Shown here one piece after another: positions 1-5,663 of a DNA stretch of 13,609 nucleotides. Each line of letters starts with the position of its first letter. Position 1 is the first letter of the stretch. This stretch comes from CAYWTX01 sp964461295. Lineage in GTDB: Bacteria > Planctomycetota > Phycisphaerae > SM23-33. The position numbers and the translations under genes are program-made. The stretch is from positions 1 through 13,609 of the forward strand of contig CAYWTX010000570.1 of assembly GCA_964461295.1 (NCBI GenBank). The letters are read 5' to 3'. The notes under the pieces are model-generated. The model made no database searches. It was not told the DNA's origin and was given only the letters and a program-made list of their open reading frames with translations.

Positions 1-1
1 G

Positions 2-190
2 CCGGTTGAGGGCGAGGCGGAGTACGACAACGCGTTCAAGGCGCAGTGGGAGCTGTTCCTGCGTCACGTGGCGTGCGGCGAGGAGTTCCGCTGGACGCTG
101 CTGGAAGGCGCCAAGGGCGTACAACTGGCCAACCTGGCGTACGAAGCGTGGCGCCAGCGGCAGTTCCTGGACGTGCCCAGCCTGGGGTGA
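2..190 (+). CDS. Gfo/Idh/MocA-family oxidoreductase, C-terminal end (partial)
   Basis: Only the last 62 residues are present; the frame is open to the window edge and stops with TGA at 188-190. The peptide contains YDNAFKAQWELFLRHV, then EFRWTLLEGAKGVQLANLAY and a final QRQFLDVPSL. This matches the end of the C-terminal alpha/beta domain of Gfo/Idh/MocA sugar or inositol dehydrogenases, where a last helix of the form GAKGVQLA.LAYES precedes a short basic/aromatic tail. These proteins are NAD(P)-dependent cytoplasmic oxidoreductases acting on sugars and their derivatives. The nucleotide-binding domain and catalytic residues lie outside the window, so neither substrate nor subfamily can be given. 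The gene ends before a hairpin terminator at 324-356 and converges on nadD. Confidence 0.75.
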   Translation, partial: PVEGEAEYDNAFKAQWELFLRHVACGEEFRWTLLEGAKGVQLANLAYEAWRQRQFLDVPSLG

Positions 191-323
191 CCGGGGGCCG
201 GCGCAGGCGGCAACTGGCAGGGGGTGCTCCGTCGCGATGGGCGACCGGACAAGCGACATGGCGGTCATGGCCCGCGACCGCGGCAGTGCCGATCGGCCCA
301 ACCGGCCGAACGCGCGCAATAAG

Positions 324-356
324 AAAGGTGCCAGGGGAGGGGAGCCTGGCACCTTT
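324..356. terminator. bidirectional intrinsic terminator-like hairpin
   Basis: There is a perfect 12-bp inverted repeat: AAAGGTGCCAGG at 324-335 pairs with CCTGGCACCTTT at 345-356 across a 9-base purine-rich loop. The plus strand continues into a T-run (354-357), and the minus strand continues through TTTCTTATT. The hairpin can therefore end transcription of the oxidoreductase from the left and of nadD from the right. It lies between two convergent genes, as expected. The rest of 191-443 holds no convincing gene. Confidence 0.8.
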
Positions 357-364
357 TACAGATA

Positions 365-390
365 CTCGGTCAATGGAGGGTATGACCGAG
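365..390. repeat. second inverted repeat next to the terminator
   Basis: CTCGGTCA (365-372) and TGACCGAG (383-390) form a perfect 8-bp stem with a 10-base loop. It starts 8 bases after the main terminator hairpin. No T-run follows on either strand, so it is not a standard intrinsic terminator by itself. It may protect the 3' end of the nadD transcript or belong to a dispersed repeat. Confidence 0.45.
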
Positions 391-443
391 GAGCCTCAAA
401 GGCAACTCCAACCAGCGGAAGGATAGCCGCCAACCCGGGTCTG

Positions 444-1127
444 TCAAGCACGTTTTGTCGTTTTTCTGGTTTCTTCTCGCTCCGGGTTCCGCGAGGGTCG
501 ATAGAGACCTTCCGCCTCGACATACGCACGAACGGCTTCGGGCACCAGAAAGCGGATCGACCGCCCCTCGGCCACCCGCCGCCGGATGTCGGTTGCGGAG
601 ATGTCGATCATCGGCGTGGGCAGGACGTTCTCGGCAATCCGCGAAGCCGCGTCTTCGCCCAGCGTATCGGCCAGGCTGCGCAGTACTTCGCCCACTCCGG
701 AATGCAGTGGAGGCCTGGCCGCCACCACGATCCTCGCGGCCTCGACCACGTCCTTCGCCCGGTGCCACCGGGGCAGGTCCCGCAGCATGTCGGTCCCGAT
801 GATCAGGTGGATTTCCACTTCGGGGTGTTCGGCCCGCAGCGCACAGAGGGTGTCGCACGTGAAGCTCGGGCCTTGGCGGCGCAGTTCCACGTCGTTCACC
901 TCGAACAGCGGCTCGCCCTCCACGGCCAGACGCAGCATCGCCAGCCGGTGCGTCGCGGAGGCCCCCGCGGCGGCCTTGTGCGGCGGGCGGGCCGCCGGCA
1001 GCAGCAGAACGCGGCGGTAGCCTCTGGCCTCCGCCACGGCCCGCGCGGCGATCAGGTGCCCGTGGTGAACGGGGTCAAACGTGCCGCCGTAAAGGACGAT
1101 CGGTTCGCTCATGGCCGCCGGCATCAT
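444..1127 (-). CDS. nadD: Nicotinate-nucleotide adenylyltransferase (NadD)
   Basis: The enzyme transfers AMP from ATP to nicotinate mononucleotide, giving deamido-NAD in the cytoplasm; it is a core step of NAD synthesis. With the start chosen here it has 227 aa, close to the usual 190-220. The HxGH nucleotidyltransferase signature is GGTFDPVHHGHL at residues 14-25. PPHK is at 48-51, QGPSFTCDTL at 85-94, GTDML at 111-115, and the C-terminal ISATDIRRR motif at 176-184. The last 16 residues are a charged tail (RNPEREETRKTTKRA) not typical of the family. Start: ATG at 1127 has a GAGGG about 6-7 bases upstream. ATG at 1112 (MSEPIVLYGG) fits homologue N-termini slightly better but lacks a Shine-Dalgarno. 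The frame stays open far upstream (to about 1718), antisense to the cysteine-cluster gene, which is a GC artefact. The usual nadD partners (obg, rsfS, proA) are not adjacent. Confidence 0.95.
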   Translation of the reverse strand: MMPAAMSEPIVLYGGTFDPVHHGHLIAARAVAEARGYRRVLLLPAARPPHKAAAGASATHRLAMLRLAVEGEPLFEVNDVELRRQGPSFTCDTLCALRAEHPEVEIHLIIGTDMLRDLPRWHRAKDVVEAARIVVAARPPLHSGVGEVLRSLADTLGEDAASRIAENVLPTPMIDISATDIRRRVAEGRSIRFLVPEAVRAYVEAEGLYRPSRNPEREETRKTTKRA

Positions 1128-1153
1128 CCACGGCCCTCGCCGCCGAATCAAGG

Positions 1154-1181
1154 TTGCGTGCCCGCGGCCGAACGATACAAT
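1154..1181 (+). promoter_or_regulatory. candidate sigma-70-type promoter for the cysteine-cluster gene
   Basis: TTGCGT at 1154-1159 and TACAAT at 1176-1181 are separated by 16 bases. The -10 ends only 6 bases before the ATG at 1188. Transcription would thus start at or next to the first base of the coding region, giving a leaderless mRNA. No Shine-Dalgarno is visible before the ATG. Confidence 0.45.
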
Positions 1182-1187
1182 CCCCCG

Positions 1188-1535
1188 ATGCTCTCCACGA
1201 CGTTCGCAAGAGTAGGCTGGCTGACCCGACTGAGACTCCTTCTGAGCCGGCCGAGGAGGTTGTTCCTCAACACCCTCCGCCGGGGGTACGTTCGCGACAG
1301 CCACGCGCGGCGCGAAGGCCGGTGCGTCCGGTGCGGCGCCTGCTGCGCCATGGGCGCCCGCTGCCGCTTCCTGGGCTTCGACGAGGACGGCCTGGCCACC
1401 TGCGCGGTGTACGGCAGGCGGCTGAGCCCCAACTGCAAGACTTTCCCCATTGACGCCCGCGACATCGCCGAACGGGACATCGTCGCCCCGCACGCCGCAT
1501 GCGGCTACCGCTTTGCGGCATCCGCTCGCCGCTGA
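1188..1535 (+). CDS. YkgJ-family cysteine cluster protein
   Basis: A 115-aa protein of the YkgJ / Fe-S-oxidoreductase-like cysteine-cluster family (CxxCxxCC...C). Such proteins bind metal, probably zinc or an Fe-S cluster, and their biochemical role is poorly known. Cysteines are at 46, 49, 52 and 53 (CVRCGACC), then 59, 72, 83 and 105. The segment GLATCAVYGRRLSPNCKTFP (69-88) is the typical second half of the cluster. The N-terminal 40 residues are basic and arginine-rich, with no clear signal peptide or membrane helix. It is shorter than many family members. The start at ATG 1188 sits directly behind a promoter-like TACAAT, so translation may be leaderless. It diverges from nadD (60 bases between starts) and converges on the dehydrogenase gene. 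Confidence 0.8.
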   Translation: MLSTTFARVGWLTRLRLLLSRPRRLFLNTLRRGYVRDSHARREGRCVRCGACCAMGARCRFLGFDEDGLATCAVYGRRLSPNCKTFPIDARDIAERDIVAPHAACGYRFAASARR

Positions 1536-1650
1536 AGCCGCCTCCGACAACGAGCGCCGCGGAGGCCAGGCCCGGAAGCCAGGCCCGAACGTGACGGCCG
1601 GTTGCCGCAGGGCAATCGGGTTCGCTGCCGCTTGCGCCCCTGCCCCGGCC

Positions 1651-2610
1651 TCACTCCCCCGCCGGGGCATCCTCCGGGGCCGGGAACTTCGCCTGCTTGC
1701 CTTGCAGCACGCCCACAACGTCGTACACCACGTCGCACATGCGGGCCATCGCCTCCGGCACGCGGGCGGCCACGTGAGGCGTCAGAACCACGTTGGGCAG
1801 GCCAAACAGCGGGTAGTCCCTCGGCGGCGGCTCGGGGTAGTGGCAGTCGATCTGCGCGGCCGAAAGCTGCCCGCTGCACAGCGCCGCCGCGAGGGCGGCG
1901 TAGTCCACGCACTGCCCGCGGGCGGCGTTGATGAACTGGGCGCCACGCTTGAACTGGCGCAGCGTCTCAGAGTTGACCATCGCCCGGGTCTGGTCGGTCA
2001 GCGGGACGTGAATCGTCACCACGTCGCTGCCGGCGTAGAGCGTCGCCTTGTCCACGGCCGAGGCGGGGTAGTCCACGGGGATGTCCAGGATGTCGTTGTA
2101 GAGGACCTTCATGCCCAGGCCGGCCGCGGCGCGCCCGACGCGCGAGCCGATGCGTCCGCAGCCGACGATGCCGAGGGTCATGCCGGCCAGGAACCGCCCG
2201 AACGTCTGCTTGCGGGCGGCATGGAAGTCCTTGTCGCTCATCCAGCCGCTCATGGGCCAGAACCGCCGGTTGAGGTTGACGATCGCGCCGATGGTGTAAT
2301 CGACGACGGCGAGCGTGTTCGCCTCCGGCGTGTGGAGGACCTCCACGCCGCGCCGGCGGCAGGCCTTTACGTCGATGTTGTCCACGGCGACGCCGGCGCG
2401 CCCGACGACCTTCAGCCGCGGCGCGGCGTCGAGCAGGGCCTGGTTGACGAGCGTGTAGGTGCGCACGACGAGCCCGTCGGCGTCGGCCAGTGCCGCCGCG
2501 GCGGTCTCGGCCGTCGCGTGCCGCACCTCGGCGTGCCGGCCAAGATACGCCAGCGACTTCTCGTCCATGGGCTCACTGACAACGATGATGGGCTTAGGGG
2601 TTGCTTCCAT
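1651..2610 (-). CDS. D-2-hydroxyacid dehydrogenase, phosphoglycerate-dehydrogenase-like
   Basis: A 319-aa NAD-dependent dehydrogenase of the D-isomer 2-hydroxyacid family. It interconverts a 2-keto acid and a D-2-hydroxy acid in the cytoplasm. VGRAGVAVDNID is at 69-80. The Rossmann signature GCGRIG is at 150-155, followed by an acidic residue after the second strand (YND, D173), which favours NAD over NADP. The catalytic triad is intact: Arg231 (INAARG), Glu260 (HYPEP) and His279 (LTPHVAA). It ends shortly after the substrate/NAD core and lacks the ACT regulatory domain of long SerA enzymes. A serine-pathway role is therefore possible but not shown; glyoxylate/hydroxypyruvate or other keto acids are equally likely. 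It starts with ATG at 2610 without a Shine-Dalgarno. A TTGACA-17-GACACT promoter ends 8 bases upstream. It diverges from the restriction-modification unit. Confidence 0.9.
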   Translation of the reverse strand: MEATPKPIIVVSEPMDEKSLAYLGRHAEVRHATAETAAAALADADGLVVRTYTLVNQALLDAAPRLKVVGRAGVAVDNIDVKACRRRGVEVLHTPEANTLAVVDYTIGAIVNLNRRFWPMSGWMSDKDFHAARKQTFGRFLAGMTLGIVGCGRIGSRVGRAAAGLGMKVLYNDILDIPVDYPASAVDKATLYAGSDVVTIHVPLTDQTRAMVNSETLRQFKRGAQFINAARGQCVDYAALAAALCSGQLSAAQIDCHYPEPPPRDYPLFGLPNVVLTPHVAARVPEAMARMCDVVYDVVGVLQGKQAKFPAPEDAPAGE

Positions 2611-2618
2611 GCTTGGGG

Positions 2619-2647
2619 AGTGTCCGGTTGCGGAAAGCCGGTGTCAA
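2619..2647 (-). promoter_or_regulatory. candidate promoter for the dehydrogenase, leaderless geometry
   Basis: Read on the minus strand, a perfect TTGACA -35 (2647-2642) is followed after 17 bases by GACACT (2624-2619), which matches the -10 consensus at three of six positions. Transcription would begin at about 2612-2611, directly at the ATG (2610). The absence of any Shine-Dalgarno agrees with a leaderless start. Confidence 0.45.
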
Positions 2648-2664
2648 GAGGCTCGGACTTGCGC

Positions 2665-2693
2665 TTGGCGCACGATGCCCGGTGCCGTATAAG
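2665..2693 (+). promoter_or_regulatory. candidate promoter of the restriction-modification operon
   Basis: TTGGCG at 2665-2670 and TATAAG at 2688-2693 are separated by 17 bases, predicting a start near 2700 and a leader of about 19 bases to ATG 2719. It stands back-to-back with the dehydrogenase promoter, with 17 bases between the two -35 boxes, so one regulator could affect both. The AAGGAG at 2691-2696 overlaps the -10 box and is too far from the ATG to serve as a ribosome site. Confidence 0.45.
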
Positions 2694-2718
2694 GAGAGAA
2701 AGCACTGATCTTCTCGCA

Positions 2719-3768
2719 ATGGAAGGCGAAGAACTGATGGGCCCTATACCTACGGTGGAGGCCTTGTGCAAACGTGCCTGCATGTTCTGGCCCGACTCGC
2801 TTGGGTTCAGGGAGCGCGAGACGAGCGTGATTCCCCGCCTCATTGAGACGCAGGAGAAGTTCATCGGGCTCCTGTACGTTGCCGATGCGAGCCCCGAGGG
2901 CTGGCAGAACGCGCTGTCGATGACAACCGGGATGCCTCCGAACCTGTTCCTCAAACACCTGATGGTGCTCTCGGACATAAGCGGCGAACTCCTCAAGCGG
3001 TTGCGTAACGCCGTTGGGCGGGTGTGCACAAGGAGCCCCATGCAGTTCATCTGGAACGGGCACCCACACGAGTACCGATTCGGGTCGCTTGGCGCGCGCT
3101 CCACCTGGTCGAACCATGAGCTTGGCGTGGATGGGCGCGGGCTGTCAAGAGCCTTGCCTCTTACCAATTCCATGGCTGACGTGGGGATGTTGATTCTCCA
3201 TGGGGCCACGGCGCTCAACAAGGGAATGCCGCAGGAGGCCCTGGAGAAATGCACGATCGGCGCTTTGGTCGGCCGCAAGGCCGACCTGGACCGGTTCGTC
3301 CGCCAGCGGTACATCTGGGTTTCGCGCATAACCGGGGGCGCTCAGGCGAACAAGATGGGGCAACTCGCGCAGACCTACGTCAAGGAACGCCTCAGAGACA
3401 TGCTCCCGGACTGGGACTTCGACAGAAAGACGATCCCCGGCGTCAGCCAGACGGGCGGAAGAACCGACATGTCATTCGACATGGTGGCCAAAGCGCCCAA
3501 CGGAAGGTGCTGTGCCATCGAAGTCACTTTCCAGGTCACGACGAACAGCGTGATTGAGCGGAAGGCCGGGCAAGCGGCGGACAGGCAGAACTTCCTTCAC
3601 CGCGTGGGACACCGCGTCGCATATGTGGTGGACGGGGCCGGGAACTTCGACCGCCGTTCCGCCTTGACGGCCATCCTGGAACACAGCGATTTCACGGTGA
3701 CCTTTAGAGACGATGAGATTGACAAACTGGCCGGCTTTCTCCAGAAACTTGCGAAGCAGAAACGGTAG
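2719..3768 (+). CDS. Type II restriction endonuclease-like protein (PD-(D/E)XK type, variant)
   Basis: A 349-aa protein that probably cleaves DNA at the site protected by the methyltransferase immediately downstream. The nuclease-like region is residues 246-305. It has GGRTDMSFDMVAK (Asp250, Asp254), a short turn, then a strand CCAIEVTFQ with Glu268, and TTNSVIERKAGQA with Glu280 and Lys282. This resembles the D...ExK strand pair of restriction enzymes, but the canonical lysine is Thr270, with Gln272 two residues on. The preceding 240 residues are mostly helical-looking and give no recognised domain. The frame continues into KIAYV-like core strands (VAYVVDG, 300-306) and ends with a charged helix. 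ATG 2719 is the first usable start after the promoter; ATG 2737 (343 aa) has a GAAGG about 10 bases upstream and is an alternative. The stop is 7 bases before the methyltransferase ATG. GC content is lower than in flanking genes. The endonuclease call rests on fold pattern plus context; no named isoschizomer family was recognised. Confidence 0.7.
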   Translation: MEGEELMGPIPTVEALCKRACMFWPDSLGFRERETSVIPRLIETQEKFIGLLYVADASPEGWQNALSMTTGMPPNLFLKHLMVLSDISGELLKRLRNAVGRVCTRSPMQFIWNGHPHEYRFGSLGARSTWSNHELGVDGRGLSRALPLTNSMADVGMLILHGATALNKGMPQEALEKCTIGALVGRKADLDRFVRQRYIWVSRITGGAQANKMGQLAQTYVKERLRDMLPDWDFDRKTIPGVSQTGGRTDMSFDMVAKAPNGRCCAIEVTFQVTTNSVIERKAGQAADRQNFLHRVGHRVAYVVDGAGNFDRRSALTAILEHSDFTVTFRDDEIDKLAGFLQKLAKQKR

Positions 3769-3775
3769 TTGACAG

Positions 3776-5548
3776 ATGGCCCACCAAAGCGAGAACAGCA
3801 ATCGGTTAACGGTCAGTTGGGAGAGAATTCCTGCGATCGAGATGGCAGGGAGCGCTGCCCTTGCTGATGAGGACATTCACTTCCTGGTCCTTCCCTTCGG
3901 CCGGAGCGCGGCGGATTTCGGACGGTCGCCAGCCTATATGGCCTTCCTGCGCGGGATGGCGACTGCAATGCCGAAGGAGGGCGTGCTTTGTGTACTTACA
4001 TCGCCCCAAGATGCGGCGGAAACGGTTCGCTTCCTGGAGGGAGCGGCCCGGTTTCAGTTGTGGGTGGCGGTTCGCCTTGCCCGAACCCATGCACGACTAA
4101 ACGGCTTGCCCGAGGCACACGCCTCGCTGGTGGTTCTTGCGAAATACAACGCCTGCCTGCGGCACACAAAGACAAGGATCGGATACACCTACTGCCCCGC
4201 GTGCGACCGAACCACGAAGGACTACGGCGGCAAGAAGCACACCTATCACCAGTACGGGACGCTCATGTCGGATGTCTGGCGAGACATCCCGTGGAACCCG
4301 AAGTCGCCCCCAACTGAGTTGGCAACAAGGCTGGCCGATCTGTTCGGGTTGGCCCCATACCGACGTCTCCGGGCGATGGACTTGACCGGTGTCAAGGAAT
4401 TGCAGCCTGCCTCTGTTCGGCGCCCCGGCCTGTTCGCGGTTGCCCATGCGCGAGGCAATGGCCGCCGGCCTCCTCGCTCTCGACTCATCCTGGGGGATTG
4501 CCTGAAGGTTCTGCCGACCATCCCCGACAGTTCGATTGACTTCTGTTTCGCGGATCCCCCCTACAACCTCGACAAGAAGTATGACCAGTGGGACGATGCT
4601 CTGGAGATTCGCGCGTACTTCCAATGGTGCGATCGGTGGCTCACGGAGCTGGCTCGGGTCCTCAAACCTGGTTGCACGTGCGCCGTATTGAACGTCCCAC
4701 TTTGGGCGGTTCGCCACTACCAATTCATGAAGACTTGTCTTAGTTTCCAGAATTGGATTGTCTGGGAGGCGCTTGGGCTTCCGGTTCGCATGATCATGCC
4801 GGCACACTACGCGGTCGTGTGCTTCTCAAAGGGCAAAGCGAGGGTTCCCCCATGGCAGTCGCGGACAACCCACACGCCACTTGAACACGAGGCCGTCCAT
4901 TGCACCCGCCAGGACTTCTGCGTAAGAGCCGATTGTGAGCGTGCGCGAGCGGCGACCGGGAGAAGCGACACTGTACCGAACTCCGACCTCTGGTGGGACA
5001 TCCATCGTCTCAAACACAATTCGCGGCGTGTGGACCACCCATGCCAGCTTCCCCCCGCCGTCATGCGCCGCCTGATCGCCTACTTTACGCACGAGCACGA
5101 GATTGTCCTGGATCCGTTTAATGGTGTCGGCACGAGCTCGCTTTGTGCCGCCCAACTCGGGCGCGGGTACATCGGAATTGAACTATCTGAGAAGTATCAC
5201 TCCCTCGCGACGGATCGCCACAACCTTCTGGCGCGAGGAGGAGACCCATTCGCCAAGTCAAAGGACGTTCCAACCGCGAAGAACAGCCGCGTCCGTCGGA
5301 TGGGGCATGTCCGCTATCCAGTGGCGAAGAAAGCTCTGCAACTTGAAGTAAAGACCATCGCTGTTCGCCTTGGACGTCTGCCGACTCGGGCGGAGGTGGC
5401 CAAGTACAGCCGCTATCCGATGTCCTACTTCGAAGACTACTTTGTCAGTTGGGGGGAAGTCTGTGCCGCTGCACGAACTACAGGAATGTCGGAGAAGCGT
5501 CATGGTTCCGCGGCGGAAACACAGTTGACGCTACTCTCTTCGGAATGA
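3776..5548 (+). CDS. Duplicated beta-class DNA amino-methyltransferase with HNH-repeat-like tail
   Basis: A 590-aa protein that should transfer a methyl group from S-adenosylmethionine to adenine N6 or cytosine N4, protecting DNA from the upstream nuclease. The intact module is residues 236-486. Catalytic motif IV is DPPY at 260-263. The target-recognition region holds Cys376, Cys382 and Cys387. HPCQLPPAVMRR (motif X) is at 421-432, and SAM motif I DPFNGVGTS is at 446-454. The order IV...X-I defines the beta class. Residues 33-210 look like a decayed copy of the same module: LPFGR (39-43) stands where DPPYN would be, FQLWVAVRL (93-101) matches FQNWIVWEA, HASLVVLAK matches HYAVVCFSK, DVWRDI (166-171) matches DLWWDI, and SPPTELATRLADLF matches the motif X region. 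The dead copy carries CPAC (140-143) and HTYH (155-158), a probable zinc site. Residues 529-567 (RLGRLPTRAEV...FVSWGEVCAAAR) resemble the HNH-associated repeat. No Shine-Dalgarno is visible, so translation is probably coupled to the nuclease gene. Confidence 0.92.
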   Translation: MAHQSENSNRLTVSWERIPAIEMAGSAALADEDIHFLVLPFGRSAADFGRSPAYMAFLRGMATAMPKEGVLCVLTSPQDAAETVRFLEGAARFQLWVAVRLARTHARLNGLPEAHASLVVLAKYNACLRHTKTRIGYTYCPACDRTTKDYGGKKHTYHQYGTLMSDVWRDIPWNPKSPPTELATRLADLFGLAPYRRLRAMDLTGVKELQPASVRRPGLFAVAHARGNGRRPPRSRLILGDCLKVLPTIPDSSIDFCFADPPYNLDKKYDQWDDALEIRAYFQWCDRWLTELARVLKPGCTCAVLNVPLWAVRHYQFMKTCLSFQNWIVWEALGLPVRMIMPAHYAVVCFSKGKARVPPWQSRTTHTPLEHEAVHCTRQDFCVRADCERARAATGRSDTVPNSDLWWDIHRLKHNSRRVDHPCQLPPAVMRRLIAYFTHEHEIVLDPFNGVGTSSLCAAQLGRGYIGIELSEKYHSLATDRHNLLARGGDPFAKSKDVPTAKNSRVRRMGHVRYPVAKKALQLEVKTIAVRLGRLPTRAEVAKYSRYPMSYFEDYFVSWGEVCAAARTTGMSEKRHGSAAETQLTLLSSE

Positions 5549-5579
5549 TGTGCCGCCCCCCTCCTTCGCTCTTCTTCTC

Positions 5580-5631
5580 CTCTGTCCCTCTGTCCCTCGA
5601 CGTTCGACGTTGGGCGTCGAGCGTTCGACGT
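5580..5631. repeat. low-complexity spacer repeat
   Basis: The spacer between the methyltransferase and the TPR gene holds a tandem CTCTGTCC (5580-5587 and 5588-5595). A 10-base direct repeat CGTTCGACGT follows at 5601-5610 and 5622-5631, 21 bases apart. Between them TCGACG (5604-5609) and CGTCGA (5615-5620) form a 6-bp hairpin with a 5-base loop. The two convergent genes end on either side (5548 and 5664). The hairpin could weakly terminate either transcript, though no T-run is present. Confidence 0.6.
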
Positions 5632-5663
5632 CTTCTCTTCCCCGCCACGCCCGGCTGCCTCTA

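Noticed and set aside
191..323. Possible small gene after the oxidoreductase (ATG near 238)
   Set aside because: The frame simply continues through the terminator into antisense nadD. There is no ribosome site and no conserved-looking sequence.
1540..1566. GCCTCCG/CGGAGGC hairpin between the cysteine-cluster gene and the dehydrogenase
   Set aside because: A 7-bp stem with a 13-base loop and no T-run in very GC-rich DNA; probably chance, though weak termination cannot be excluded.
1128..1718. Upstream extension of the nadD frame
   Set aside because: It would add about 200 residues that no NadD has, and it overlaps the cysteine-cluster gene in antisense.
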